A program made the position numbers and the translations under genes. Below, in pieces: positions 9,817-19,107 of a stretch of 64,000 nt of DNA. Positions within the stretch are counted from its first letter, which is position 1. Every line of letters starts with the position of its first letter. This DNA comes from CAWDXG01 sp963822115. GTDB lineage: Bacteria > Myxococcota_A > Polyangia > Polyangiales > Polyangiaceae. The stretch spans positions 186,001-250,000 of the forward strand of contig CAWGGM010000010.1 in the NCBI GenBank assembly GCA_963822115.1, read 5' to 3'. The notes under the pieces are model-generated. The model was not told the origin of the DNA. It searched no databases and worked only from the letters and a program-made list of their open reading frames with translations.

Positions 9817-10940
9817 GTCGTTGGGTTTCCTTCCTTGCTCGATTTCGAGTGGTTCGAGGTCCGCGTCTGGCTTCTGCCAGCGCGGCCGTTGCTTTTCTGT
9901 GATTCCCCGCCTGCGGCGCGGTGGTGTGCCGCGTTCCGCTTGCCTGACGTGCTCGTGGCACCCTCGGCGGGGCGCTCGGCGACCAGCATCTGCCACAATA
10001 GATGCGCGTCGTCACCCCCGAGCACGTACCCCGCAGGGATCGGCGCCGTGCGCACCTGGGCCAGCCCAGCCGCGGTAGCGTAGCTCGAAAGTTCGCTTGC
10101 GTCGAAACCCATCCAGACGTCGGCCTGGTGGTCGCGCAGACGCTCGTCGTCGTGGCGCGCGTAGTCGATGATCACGAGCGTTCCGCCCGGCCGGACCAGC
10201 TCTGCAAGAGCCGCGACGGTAGCGCGTGGCAACGGAGCGTGGTGCAGCATGCGCGCGGCAATCACCACGTCGGCGCCGTCACCGACGGCGCTCTGCACTT
10301 CGTCACCGTCGACTTCGCCGCAGATGAGCTCGACGTTCCGGTAGCCGCGTGCGCGCACGCGATGCAGCGCGCGCCCGAGCTGCGCTTCGCTGCGATCGAG
10401 CGCAACGACCTTGTCGAACACCGGCGCCAGCACATCCAGTAGACCGCCGTCGCCCGCGCCCGCGTCCAGCGCCAGCTTGCGCCGGCCGAGCAGCGGCGCC
10501 AGCGCACACAGATAGCCCGGCAGCTCGGGAGCGAGACCCGGCGGCTCGCTCGCCTTGCCAGGGCGCGCGAAGAACTCGCGGGTGCGCGCGTCGCGCCCGC
10601 GAACGACCTCGGCTACGCGCTCGAGACGCCCCTCTTCGGCACACAGCCGGCGCCCGGCGCCGAGCGCGTCGGCCACCACGGCGTCGGAAGCGGCGTCATC
10701 GGCCAGACGCACCATGGTGCGCGCGCCCTGTCGCCGATCCGAAAGCAGCCCCGCCTGCCGGAGCGGCGAGGCGTGCCGCGACACGTTGGGCTGCGACTCG
10801 TCGAGCAGCTCGGCCAGCTCCCCGACCGACAGCTCCTCCTCGGCCGCCAGCGCCAGCAGGCGCAGGCGCAGGGGGTCGCTGAGCAGCCGATAGAGCTGCC
10901 AGCGGGAGTCGGGGCTGGGGACGCCGTGCATGCCCCGCAT
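9813..10940 (-). CDS. ArsR-family regulator fused to SAM-dependent methyltransferase
   Basis: 375 residues. The N-terminus (~10-85) is an ArsR winged helix: LLSDPLRLRLLALAAEEELS, then SQPNVSRHASPLRQAGL. No obvious metal-binding cysteines are present. Residues ~130-310 are a class I methyltransferase with motif I LALDAGAGDGGLLDVL and MLHHAPLP. A Ser/Arg/Asn-rich ~45-residue tail follows. ArsR-type SahR proteins are known regulators of SAH-recycling genes in Proteobacteria, so this is probably a SAM/SAH-responsive autoregulated repressor of itself and ahcY. The ATG at 10940 lies within the palindromic operator; ATG 10931, with GGGG upstream, is an alternative start. Confidence 0.87.
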
Positions 10941-10966
10941 ATATATGCAGATATTCGCATATCTGC
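10937..10966. promoter_or_regulatory. Overlapping inverted repeats, probable operator of the ahcY operon
   Basis: Two palindromes tile across the start of the ArsR-methyltransferase gene. GCATATATATGC spans 10937-10948. A perfect 8-bp inverted repeat (GCAGATAT, 4 bases, ATATCTGC) spans 10947-10966. The AT-rich block stands out in a high-GC genome. Its position at the first codon fits autorepression by the ArsR domain. Confidence 0.65.
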
Positions 10967-11071
10967 AATAACTGAATTATTCCATGGTTTCCCTGACTTG
11001 CAAGCCGCTCTCCGGCACCTGATCACCGGAGCGCTCGCAAAGCCACGCGCGCTTCGGGGTAGACTGCCGAC

Positions 11072-11674
11072 ATGGATCGGTTTCGGCGGTTCGACGAAGC
11101 CTACTACCACCGCTTCTACGAGTCCCCGAAGACGCGGGTGATCTCGGCCGAGGAGCACGCCGAGCTCGCACGCTTCGTGTTCTCGTTCGCCCGCTACAAC
11201 CACATCGAGATGAAGAGCGTGCTCGACATCGGCGCGGGCATCGGGCTGTGGAAGAACTGGGTCGCGAAGCACGCCAAGGGCGTCTCGTACACCGGTACCG
11301 AGGTCAGCCAGGCCATGTGCAAGAAGCACGGCTTCCAGCACCGCGACATCGCGCGCTGGCGCGACCGCAAGAAGCACGATCTCATCGTGTGCCAGGGCGT
11401 GCTGCAGTACCTGCCCGATCCGGACGTGGCCCCGGCGGTGGCGAACATCGCGGCGATGTCACGTGGGCTCGTCTATCTCGAGGTGACGACGCGCACCGAC
11501 CTGCGCGAAAACTGCGACACGACGCGGACCGACTCGGACATCTTCGTGCGCAACGGCTCCTACTACAGGGGCATCTTCAACAAGCACCTCTTCAACGTGG
11601 GCTGTGGACTATGGTGGCCCAAGGACCGCCCGGGGCCGTTCTACGAGCTCGAGGTCTGCGGCGGGAGCAAGTGA
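11072..11674 (+). CDS. Class I SAM-dependent methyltransferase
   Basis: 200 residues. Motif I is SVLDIGAGIGLWKNW, followed by the acidic TGTEVSQ and a post-motif region ending VCQGVLQYLPD. The substrate is unknown. The N-terminus (FDEAYYHRFYES) and CGLWWPKD near the C-terminus suggest a distinct subfamily. It is transcribed divergently from the ahcY operon and followed 3 bases later by a small gene probably in the same transcript. ATG 11072 is the first Met in the frame. Confidence 0.88.
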   Translation: MDRFRRFDEAYYHRFYESPKTRVISAEEHAELARFVFSFARYNHIEMKSVLDIGAGIGLWKNWVAKHAKGVSYTGTEVSQAMCKKHGFQHRDIARWRDRKKHDLIVCQGVLQYLPDPDVAPAVANIAAMSRGLVYLEVTTRTDLRENCDTTRTDSDIFVRNGSYYRGIFNKHLFNVGCGLWWPKDRPGPFYELEVCGGSK

Positions 11675-11677
11675 CCC

Positions 11678-11965
11678 ATGGCTGACGGCCGTCGAGCAAT
11701 CCGCCCCATCATCAGCATCGTGCTGATCGCCGTCACGGCGCTCGGTCTGATGAACGTGTTCGAGGACAACGCGACGGTGATCGCCGAAGCACAGACCGTG
11801 GCCTGCGGAGGGACCACCTGCGCCGTGAAGATGACGCGCATGGAGCGCAATCCGCTGTTCCAGACGTTCACGTTCCAGACCAGCATCCAGAAGCAGACCA
11901 CGGCGACCGTGAAGTGCCACCGACAGTTCTATCTGGTCGGGCCGTACGAGTGCGAAAAGCGGTAG
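11678..11965 (+). CDS. Small membrane-anchored or secreted protein
   Basis: 95 residues, unknown family. One N-terminal hydrophobic helix (IISIVLIAVTALGLM) is followed by a polar domain with four cysteines, two of them in ACGGTTC near residue 45. It may be exported with disulfides. It starts 3 bases after the methyltransferase stop, so co-transcription is likely. Confidence 0.7.
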   Translation: MADGRRAIRPIISIVLIAVTALGLMNVFEDNATVIAEAQTVACGGTTCAVKMTRMERNPLFQTFTFQTSIQKQTTATVKCHRQFYLVGPYECEKR

Positions 11966-11989
11966 CCGGGCCCCAGCGAAGCTCCGGTC

Positions 11990-12028
11990 AGCTGCGGCCG
12001 CGCGCCGCGCTCGACGCCAGCCGCAGCT
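11990..12028. terminator. Possible bidirectional terminator hairpin
   Basis: A perfect 9-bp inverted repeat (AGCTGCGGC / GCCGCAGCT) with a 21-base loop lies between two convergent genes and overlaps the stop codon of the leftward one. There is no clear T-run, so an intrinsic terminator is uncertain. Confidence 0.35.
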
Positions 12029-14939
12029 AGCCCTGCACGCTCACGCCGAGGCGGCGACGGAGCTCGGCGTACTCTGCGCTGATGGAATACGCGCGCAGAT
12101 CGGCGAGCTCTTCCGCCGACGTGAGCTCGCCAGCGGGCGGAAAGCGCTCGAGCAGCGTCGCAGCCAGATGCAGATCGCCGCAGGCGAGCAGCCCCGCGCG
12201 ACCGCCCGCCAGCGCCGCCGAGCGCATCCAGGCGGCGATACGCCGGCGCAGGTTCCTGGCATCGAACCCGACAACCGCCTCCTCCAGACGTTCACGCGCC
12301 TCGGCGTCGAGCACCGCGCCCAGCTGCTCCGACAGTTCCGCCGTCCTGCCTTCGAGCGGTTCGTCGGTCGGATGCCCTCCGAGCTGGAGCGCGGCGACCA
12401 GCAGCGCCGCGATGTCGCGCAGCGACGGGTAGAACACGAGCAGATAGTGCTCGGGCCGATACGCGGCCAGATGCCGCCCCCAGATGAAGGCAAGCTCGGG
12501 AAGCTGCAGGCCGCTGCCCAGCGCGCGCGAGACCAGCGCGGTGGGTTCGGAAAGCGGCGCGGCGACCAGCTCCCGCGGCGGATCGGAGGCCAGATACAAG
12601 GCCGGAACCTCGATCCCGAGCAGCCTCGATGTCCAGTCCAGGCTGCGCATCAACGTCGTCGTACCGGCGGGGTCCTGGCGCGCCGCAGCGTCGAGCTTCG
12701 GCAGTTGCCCTTCTCTTTCCGCCCGCGCCAGCGCCAGCTTGATCGCCGCGCTGGAGATCGACTCGAGAACCGCCGGCAGCTCGTGTTCGCGCTCCGGGTA
12801 GAACAGACCCTCCCGCCAACCGGCGTCGCCCACCACCCCTTGTGCGGCGATCAGCCCCTCCGGGCGGTGCGTGTCGGCGACCAACGACTCGTTGATGTCG
12901 GCTTCGCCGAGAAGATCGAGCACGCTCGCGGCCGACCACGCACTGTCGGCTTCTCCCGTTTTCTCGAACAGCCACAGCGCGCGCCGGAACACGTCCGCGT
13001 CGTCGGTGCGGTAGCGCGCGGCCGCACGGAATTGTTCGCTCGCGCCGGCCAGGTCGCCCTCGGCTTCGAACAGCTCCGCTACCCAGTAGTAGAGCTCCAC
13101 GTCGTCGGGCTTGCGGTCGAGCGCCCGGAGGAACGCGCTCTTCGCGCTGTCCAGATTATCGAGCTCGTCGCGGTGCAACATGCCGAGCTTCTTCGCCAGG
13201 TCCCAGGCGAGGTGCGCGTCGCTCGTGCGCTCCAGCACGGATTCGTAGAGCTCGGCGAGCTCCAGCCACTGGCGCTTCTTCGCCAGGAGCGGTGCGGCGA
13301 TCTCCAGGCCTTCGAGCACGGAAGGATCGGCCTCCAGTGCCTCGCGACACAGATCGACAGCTTTCTGCTTGTCCGGCAGGTGTCCGGCCGCGTCCCGCGC
13401 CGCCTCGGTCAGCACGCGCGCGCGCCGCGCGCTGTCACCGTCGAGCGCGTCGGCGAGCTTGCGCCGTGCTGCCACGGCCGCCGCGTGCCTGCCCAGCGCG
13501 ACCTCGACATCGACCAGCTGCTCGAGCGCGTCGACGTCGCCCGGCCTGAGCGCGAGCCAGCTTTCCAGCGGCTTGATCGCATGCCGCGGCTGCTCGGCGT
13601 CGACCCGCCACATCCGGGCGAGCTCCTTGTAGAGGTGCACGCGCTCCTCGTCAGAGCGCAACGCCTCGAGACGACGCCGGTGCAGGCGCTCGAGGTGCGA
13701 CCAGTCCGCCTGCTCGCGCAATAGCTCCTCTGCGGCGGAGAAGGCCTCGCGATCCAGAGGATCGACGCCCAGAGCCTTGTCGAAGTTGGACACGGCCTCG
13801 GTGTCCTTGCCAAGCGAGCGCTTGGCGCGGCCGATCCGTACGTACAGCTCCCCGTGCCGCGCGCCGCGACGCGTGCCGAGGCCGAGCAGCGCGCGCTTCC
13901 AGGCAGCAATCGCCTCGTCGTAGCGGCCGTCGGCGGCGGCGGCATCGCCTTCGTCGACAAGCTCGTCGGTACTCCGCGGAGCAGACCGCGGCGGGGGGAC
14001 CGACGACGACGCCAGCGGGCGCGACCCTTTCGGCGATTCGCCGGTGCGCAGCGTCTCGACCTGCGAAGAGGCGGGGCGCGACGACGGCGGCGGACGCCCC
14101 GCGGCAGGTCGCGGCGGATGCCACGAACCGCGCTTGCTGTCCGAAGGCGGCGGCGGATGCGAGGAGCGCCGCTCGATGTCGGGTAGGCGCGGAGCGGTCG
14201 GCACGTTTACATCCACGCTCGCGGACGCATCCGCCGCGATCACGATGCTCGGCATCTCCAGCAACGCGAAGTCGCCCGCACCACGGAAGTAGCCCGCGGC
14301 CGGGATTTCCATGAAGCGCTCCTCTTCGGCGCGCATTTCCTCCCACACCGCGCCGGCTCGCACCGCGCCGCTGCGCGCGCGCGTCGGCGTCAGGTGCTCG
14401 AGCGCAAGCAGGAACAGGCGCGTGAACAGCGACGGACCGGACGGCACGGGATGGTCGGACGGGCGCGCGCCGACTATCACGCTGAACCCGGTTTCCCTGG
14501 GTGCGACCGCATCGCGCACCGCCGCGACGACAGAGGCCGAAGCCATCGGATCGTCGTCGTCCGGAGCGTGCACGATGTCGAATATCAACAGCGCGTCCTG
14601 CGCGCGGGCCCGGAGCAGCTCGCAGATCCGCGAGACAGCGACCGAACCGCCGCGCCGCGAGTCGAGCAGCAGCACGGGCTCGCCGTCGTCGCGCAACATG
14701 ACGTGGCCGGAGAAATAGAGCGCCACCGTGCTCTGCTCGCGCTCGCTGCAGTGGCGCGCGAGCGCGTGCCGGAGCTGCACCTCGAGCTTGGGTCCGGCCG
14801 TCACCTGCTCGACCGCCGCCCGCGCGTCCGGCTCGCTGAAGCGCTCTTCCATGAGCTCGGCATCCACTGCAGCCGAGGGCAGCTCGGGCAGCTGCGAGCT
14901 CTTCCGGTAGGTCGACGAGACGATGAGGGCCAGGCGCAT
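12027..14939 (-). CDS. Caspase-like (C14) fold and TPR protein lacking the catalytic Cys
   Basis: 970 residues. The first ~250 have the layout of a caspase/metacaspase domain: MRLALIVSSTY at strand 1, VALYFSGHVM (His-containing motif) and LLIFDIVHAPDDDDP where active enzymes have D-x-C. The expected cysteine is Val or Ile here, so peptidase activity is unlikely. A Ser/Pro/Arg-rich linker follows (~265-330), then a long run of TPR-like helices (~330-700) and a helical C-terminal domain. The TPRs suggest a scaffold. ATG 14939 is chosen because the domain begins immediately; a GTG at 14969 is possible. Confidence 0.8.
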   Translation of the reverse strand: MRLALIVSSTYRKSSQLPELPSAAVDAELMEERFSEPDARAAVEQVTAGPKLEVQLRHALARHCSEREQSTVALYFSGHVMLRDDGEPVLLLDSRRGGSVAVSRICELLRARAQDALLIFDIVHAPDDDDPMASASVVAAVRDAVAPRETGFSVIVGARPSDHPVPSGPSLFTRLFLLALEHLTPTRARSGAVRAGAVWEEMRAEEERFMEIPAAGYFRGAGDFALLEMPSIVIAADASASVDVNVPTAPRLPDIERRSSHPPPPSDSKRGSWHPPRPAAGRPPPSSRPASSQVETLRTGESPKGSRPLASSSVPPPRSAPRSTDELVDEGDAAAADGRYDEAIAAWKRALLGLGTRRGARHGELYVRIGRAKRSLGKDTEAVSNFDKALGVDPLDREAFSAAEELLREQADWSHLERLHRRRLEALRSDEERVHLYKELARMWRVDAEQPRHAIKPLESWLALRPGDVDALEQLVDVEVALGRHAAAVAARRKLADALDGDSARRARVLTEAARDAAGHLPDKQKAVDLCREALEADPSVLEGLEIAAPLLAKKRQWLELAELYESVLERTSDAHLAWDLAKKLGMLHRDELDNLDSAKSAFLRALDRKPDDVELYYWVAELFEAEGDLAGASEQFRAAARYRTDDADVFRRALWLFEKTGEADSAWSAASVLDLLGEADINESLVADTHRPEGLIAAQGVVGDAGWREGLFYPEREHELPAVLESISSAAIKLALARAEREGQLPKLDAAARQDPAGTTTLMRSLDWTSRLLGIEVPALYLASDPPRELVAAPLSEPTALVSRALGSGLQLPELAFIWGRHLAAYRPEHYLLVFYPSLRDIAALLVAALQLGGHPTDEPLEGRTAELSEQLGAVLDAEARERLEEAVVGFDARNLRRRIAAWMRSAALAGGRAGLLACGDLHLAATLLERFPPAGELTSAEELADLRAYSISAEYAELRRRLGVSVQG

Positions 14940-15050
14940 GGGACCGGTGAACAGAGCCACGCATACCACGGCACGAGGGCGGAACGTGCGGCCGAAAACC
15001 AGACCGCGACAATCCCCTGTCGACGCGCACCGGAAGCGCGCCGCTCCGCT

Positions 15051-15875
15051 TCAGTTCACCGCACCCTGGGCGGCGCGGCGCTCGAGCTGGTCGATGATGC
15101 GACGGACCTCGGCGACATCCCCGGCCTGCGGCGCCCGCTGCACGTAGTGCTTGAGGTCGTCCACGGCCGCCCCGGGCGCGCCGAGCCTCGCCGACAGGAG
15201 CCCGCGGTCACGCAGCTCCCGGGTCGCGTCGGGAAGCAGGTCCACGATGCGGTCGAGCACCACGAGCAGGCGCGAATAGTCGCCCCTCGCCGCGTAGATG
15301 CTCCGCAGGTTCATCAGCGTGCGGACGAGGATGCGACGCACAGGCGTCGGCTCGAGCAGCGCGGCGTCGAGCGCGCGCCCCCCGCCGCCGCGGGCGAGCA
15401 GGCTCTCGAGCGCGCCTCCGTCGAGCACGGCGCCGCCGTTGAAGGGATCGACGATCAACGGCTCGCCCGAGCTGCCGGCCTGCACCCGCACCAGGAAGTG
15501 TCCGGGGAACGCCACACCGCGCGCGTACACACCGGCGCGCGCCGCCACCTCGACGTAGACGATCGCGAGGCTGATCGGAATGCCGAGCCCTCGGTCGAGA
15601 ACGTCGTTCAGGAACGAGTTCCGGGGGTCGTAGTAGTCCGCCTCGTTGCCGCGGAAGCCGCAGCGTTCAAACAGGTGTTCGGCAAGCGCCGCGACCTGAT
15701 CGCCCAGCGGCAGTCTGCCCACGGCCCGAACGCGAAGCGGCTCGGCCAGCACGTCGATGCGCGCGGCCTGCTCGCGGAGGTCGAGCATCGGGTACTCGTC
15801 CTTTGCGATCAGCAGCGCGCCCTGTAGCAGCTCCAACGCATCGTCCGGCTGCGCGGCGAACCCGGAGAAATCCAC
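15051..15875 (-). CDS. SirB1-family transglutaminase-like protein with TPR region
   Basis: 274 residues. The core RNSFLNDVLDRGLGIPISLA, then GVAFPGHFLVRV and LIVDPFNGG, is the SirB1/YchA pattern with a C-terminal TPR-like region. The biochemical function of the family is not established. GTG 15875 is chosen because the residues upstream are not domain-like. A TATAAT lies on the leftward strand at 15887-15882, about 7 bases before this GTG, so a leaderless transcript is possible, though no -35 element is visible. Confidence 0.82.
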   Translation of the reverse strand: MDFSGFAAQPDDALELLQGALLIAKDEYPMLDLREQAARIDVLAEPLRVRAVGRLPLGDQVAALAEHLFERCGFRGNEADYYDPRNSFLNDVLDRGLGIPISLAIVYVEVAARAGVYARGVAFPGHFLVRVQAGSSGEPLIVDPFNGGAVLDGGALESLLARGGGGRALDAALLEPTPVRRILVRTLMNLRSIYAARGDYSRLLVVLDRIVDLLPDATRELRDRGLLSARLGAPGAAVDDLKHYVQRAPQAGDVAEVRRIIDQLERRAAQGAVN

Positions 15876-16019
15876 GTTCCGATTATACCGCGCTGCGCAG
15901 TCGGCGCCGGCACACGCGAGTCCACGAGCTTCTCCCGGCCCCATCGATCGTGAACATTCGCTGCAAATCTTGCGTCGTACCAGGACACGGGGGACACTGG
16001 CACGTAACTGGGAGGCTTT

Positions 16020-17646
16020 ATGCGCTCACTTCGCTTGACGTTCGGGATCGGGATACTTGCAGGCAGCGCCGCAATTGCTGGATGCAGCGGCGCCGGCGGC
16101 TTCTTCGCCAACCACAATGACGGCGGAGCCGGCAACGGCGGCCAGCCCGCAATGGATGCGGGCGACGCGGGCATGAACCCCGACGCCGCGGGTTCGACGG
16201 GGAACCCGAAGTGCGACCCGACCAGCTCGCCCAAGACCCACCCCTGCGCGGTCAACAACTCGACCGGCATCTTCATCGACGCGACCGGCGGCAGCGACGA
16301 CACCGGCAAGGGCACGAAGGAGCAGCCGTACAAGACCTTCAAGAAGGGCGTCGACGCCGCCAGCCAATCCAACAAGCGACTGTTCGCGTGCGCGGGCACC
16401 TATGCGGAGAGCGTCAAGCTCACCGCGGCGAACAACGGCATCGAGATGTTCGGCGGCTTCAGCTGCAGCGACTGGTCGTATACCGGCGACAAGACCGAGG
16501 TGAAGAACGCGACCAACGACCCTGCGCTCGCCATCGACACGGTCAACGGCGCCCACATCGAGAACATCGACTTCACCAGCAGCGACGCGGTCAATCCGGG
16601 CGACAGCAGCGTCGCTGCCGCCGTGAACAAGTCGCAGAAGATCGAGCTGGTGGATGACGTGCTCACCGCGGGCAACGGCGGGGTCGGTCTCGACGCTGCG
16701 GCGTTCCAGCACGGCGCCACCGCGGGGACGGATGGCAACGCGGGCGCGGACGCGTGCGCGGCCAATCCGAATCCGGGCGGCCCCGCGGCGACCACCGCGT
16801 GCGGCACGGACACGAGCGTTGGCGGCAAGGGCGGTGACGGCGGAAAGGGCACAGCAACGGCGGTGCGGGTGACAACGGGCAGCCGGCGATCTCGGGAGCG
16901 GGCATCGGTGGCTTCGGCCAGAACGACGCGCAGCTGGAACTGCGACTGTCGGCGGCACGAACGGCAATGGCAGAGGCAGAGCGGCGCCAACGGCGCCAGA
17001 CGGCAAGGCCGGCGCAGGAGCAACCGGTCTCGGCACGCTCAATGCGAGCGGCATTGCCGGTGCATCCGGCAAGGCCGGCACGGCTGGCAAGCCCGGTCAG
17101 GGCGGCGGCGGCGGCGGCGGCGCGCTGGCTCCGGGCGGAGACCGCCATCGCTGGTGTGCTACGGCGCTGAGCGCCAACGTCGGCGCATCCGGCGGCAGCG
17201 GCGGCGGCGGCGGCTGCGGCGGCCAGGGTGGCCCAGGCGGCGCGGCGGGCGGCTCGAGCATCGCATTGATCTCCATCGATTCGGACGTCGTGCTGAAGAG
17301 CTGCAAGCTCGTAGCCGCCGAAGGCGGCGCCGGCGGCAAGGGCGCCCTCGGCCAGAATGGCGGCGACGGCGGCAAGGCGGGCCCGGCGGACAGGCGCGGC
17401 AGCGGACCGCAGGGCTGCCACGGCTGCCCCGGCGGTGACGGCGGCCTCGGCGGCAACGGCGGCCCGGGCGGCGGCGGCAACGGCGGCCACTCGATCGCCA
17501 TCGCCTACACCGGCACCGTGCCCCTGGTGGGCGCCGGCACGACCATGACCGAGGCGAGCACCGCCGCGAAGGGCGGCCTCGGCGGCGGCGGCAGCACGAC
17601 CAACCAGGGCGCCGACGGCGTCACCAAGGATCTGCAGCAGTTCTAG
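16020..17646 (+). CDS. Gly-rich right-handed beta-helix-type lipoprotein, two apparent frameshifts
   Basis: ATG 16020 opens a lipoprotein signal ending at AAIAGC, followed by an Asp/Gly/Ala linker. DATGGSDDTGKGTKEQPYKT and AGTYAESVKL resemble the DUF1565-type start of parallel beta-helix proteins. The rest is Gly-rich. The reading switches frame near 16845 and again near 16940. Between and after these points the other frames continue the same composition (GGAGDNGQP, then DGKAGAGATG, GGSGGGGGCGGQGG) to the stop at 17646. Read literally, the frame becomes Arg-rich and ends at 17438. The function is unknown; it is probably exposed on the cell surface. Confidence 0.7.
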
Positions 17647-17719
17647 CAGCCAGGCGGCGAGCGGCGCTGTGCGTCGCCCCGCTTGACGCAGTCCGCGTGC
17701 CGCCCTCCCCTGCTCTCTG

Positions 17720-18916
17720 ATGAGCGAGCGGCGGCGGCTACCGGTCACGGTGATCGTGCTCGGCACGGCGAGCCTGCTCACCGATCTGTCCAGCGAGATG
17801 ATCTATCCGCTGCTGCCGGTGTTCCTCGCCACACTGCTCGGCGCGGGGGCCGCCGCGCTCGGCACCATCGAAGGCGCAGCCGAAGCCACCGCATCGCTGC
17901 TCAAGATCGTGTCGGGCCGGGTTGCCGACAGGATGAAGCGGCGCAAGCCGCTGGTCATCGGCGGCTACACCATCAGCGGCACCGCGCGCCCGCTGATCGG
18001 CCTGGCCGGCGTGTGGCCGGTGGTGCTCGCCCTGCGCGTGCTCGACCGCGTCGGCAAGGGCGTGCGCACCTCGCCGCGCGACGCGCTGATCGCCGACGTG
18101 ACGCCGCTCGATCGCCGCGGACGCGCCTACGGCCTGCACCGCGCCATGGACAACGCCGGCGCCGTGCTCGGCCCGCTCGCCGCCGTGATGCTGCTCGGCT
18201 TCGGCTTCTCCACGCGCCACGTGTTCTACGCCGCCGCGGTTCCCGGCGTGCTGGTGATCCTGGTGCTCGCCTTCGGCGTGCGGGAAAAGCCGCGACCGCT
18301 CCCGGCTGCGCCGCCGCGCGACCCCGCCGCGCCCGTCCCGCGCACCAGCCTGGGCGAGCTCGGCTCGACGTACCGCAGGCTGCTGCTCGTGATCGTGCTC
18401 TTCACGCTCGGAAACTCGAGCGACACCTTCCTGCTCCTGCGCCTGTCCCACGCCGGCCTCGACGAGCAGCAGGTGGCGCTGGCGTGGTCCGCTCACAGCG
18501 TGATGCGCACGCTGGCCGTGCTGGTCGGCGGCCGCCTCGCCGATCGCGTCGATCGCCGGAAGCTGCTCGCCGCGGGCTGGGTCGTCTACGCCGCCGTGTA
18601 CGTCGCTATGGCGATGTTCCACTCGCCAACCGCGCTGGTCGTCCTGCTGGTTGTCTACGGAATCTACTACGGCGCCGCCGAGCCCACCGAGCGTGCCATC
18701 GTCGCCGATCTCGCCCCCGCGCATCTGCGCGGCTCCGCCTTCGGCTGGTACCACGGCGCCGTCGGCATCGCCGCCCTGCCCGCCAGCGCCCTGTTCGGGC
18801 TGATCTGGCTGCGCTTCGGCGCTCCGGCAGCGTTCGTCACCGGCGCGGCGCTTGCGGTGATCGCGCTGTGTGGCCTCGCCTTCGCCGTCCGCTCCCCCTC
18901 ACGCGCCGCCACCTAG
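17720..18916 (+). CDS. MFS transporter
   Basis: 398 residues with about 12 hydrophobic helices. The N-terminus LLTDLSSEMIYPLLPVFL and the loop RVADRMKRRKPLVIGGY (cytoplasmic loop 2-3) are characteristic of the major facilitator superfamily. A repeat-like RLADRVDRRKLLAAG occurs in the second half. The substrate cannot be inferred. It stands alone between the frameshifted lipoprotein and the large secreted protein, with a 185-bp gap downstream that holds the second palindrome. Confidence 0.9.
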   Translation: MSERRRLPVTVIVLGTASLLTDLSSEMIYPLLPVFLATLLGAGAAALGTIEGAAEATASLLKIVSGRVADRMKRRKPLVIGGYTISGTARPLIGLAGVWPVVLALRVLDRVGKGVRTSPRDALIADVTPLDRRGRAYGLHRAMDNAGAVLGPLAAVMLLGFGFSTRHVFYAAAVPGVLVILVLAFGVREKPRPLPAAPPRDPAAPVPRTSLGELGSTYRRLLLVIVLFTLGNSSDTFLLLRLSHAGLDEQQVALAWSAHSVMRTLAVLVGGRLADRVDRRKLLAAGWVVYAAVYVAMAMFHSPTALVVLLVVYGIYYGAAEPTERAIVADLAPAHLRGSAFGWYHGAVGIAALPASALFGLIWLRFGAPAAFVTGAALAVIALCGLAFAVRSPSRAAT

Positions 18917-18954
18917 CCGCGTCTCACGCGGAAATCGACATCCCCGAAAACGCA

Positions 18955-18970
18955 TCACCCCCAGGGGTGA
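18955..18970. promoter_or_regulatory. 16-bp near-palindrome, copy 2 of 2
   Basis: TCACCCCCAGGGGTGA differs from the 1021 copy only at one central base and is also preceded by GCA. It lies about 150 bp upstream of the large secreted-protein gene and the lipoprotein array. A run of nine A's follows at 18991-18999. Confidence 0.45.
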
Positions 18971-19107
18971 TAGCCAGATGGAACTCCGCGAAAAAAAAAC
19001 GTCTTTTCCACGCAACCCCGGGCCGCGACCAACCGAACAGGTTGTTGTGATGCCAGCCATCGCTTCCATCACGATTGACGGGCCCCTCACGGAGTGAGAG
19101 CTTGATT

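Noticed and set aside
15882..15887. TATAAT on the leftward strand before the SirB1-type gene as a full promoter
   Set aside because: No -35-like hexamer at 16-18 bases; kept only as a note on the gene.
15998..16013. TGGCAC upstream of the Gly-rich lipoprotein gene as a sigma-54 promoter
   Set aside because: The -12 position lacks the essential GC (reads TGGG).
16700..17640. Gly-rich region as a PE_PGRS-like or collagen-like protein
   Set aside because: It lacks PE or Gly-X-Y periodicity; the lipobox and DUF1565-like start indicate a surface beta-helix-type lipoprotein.
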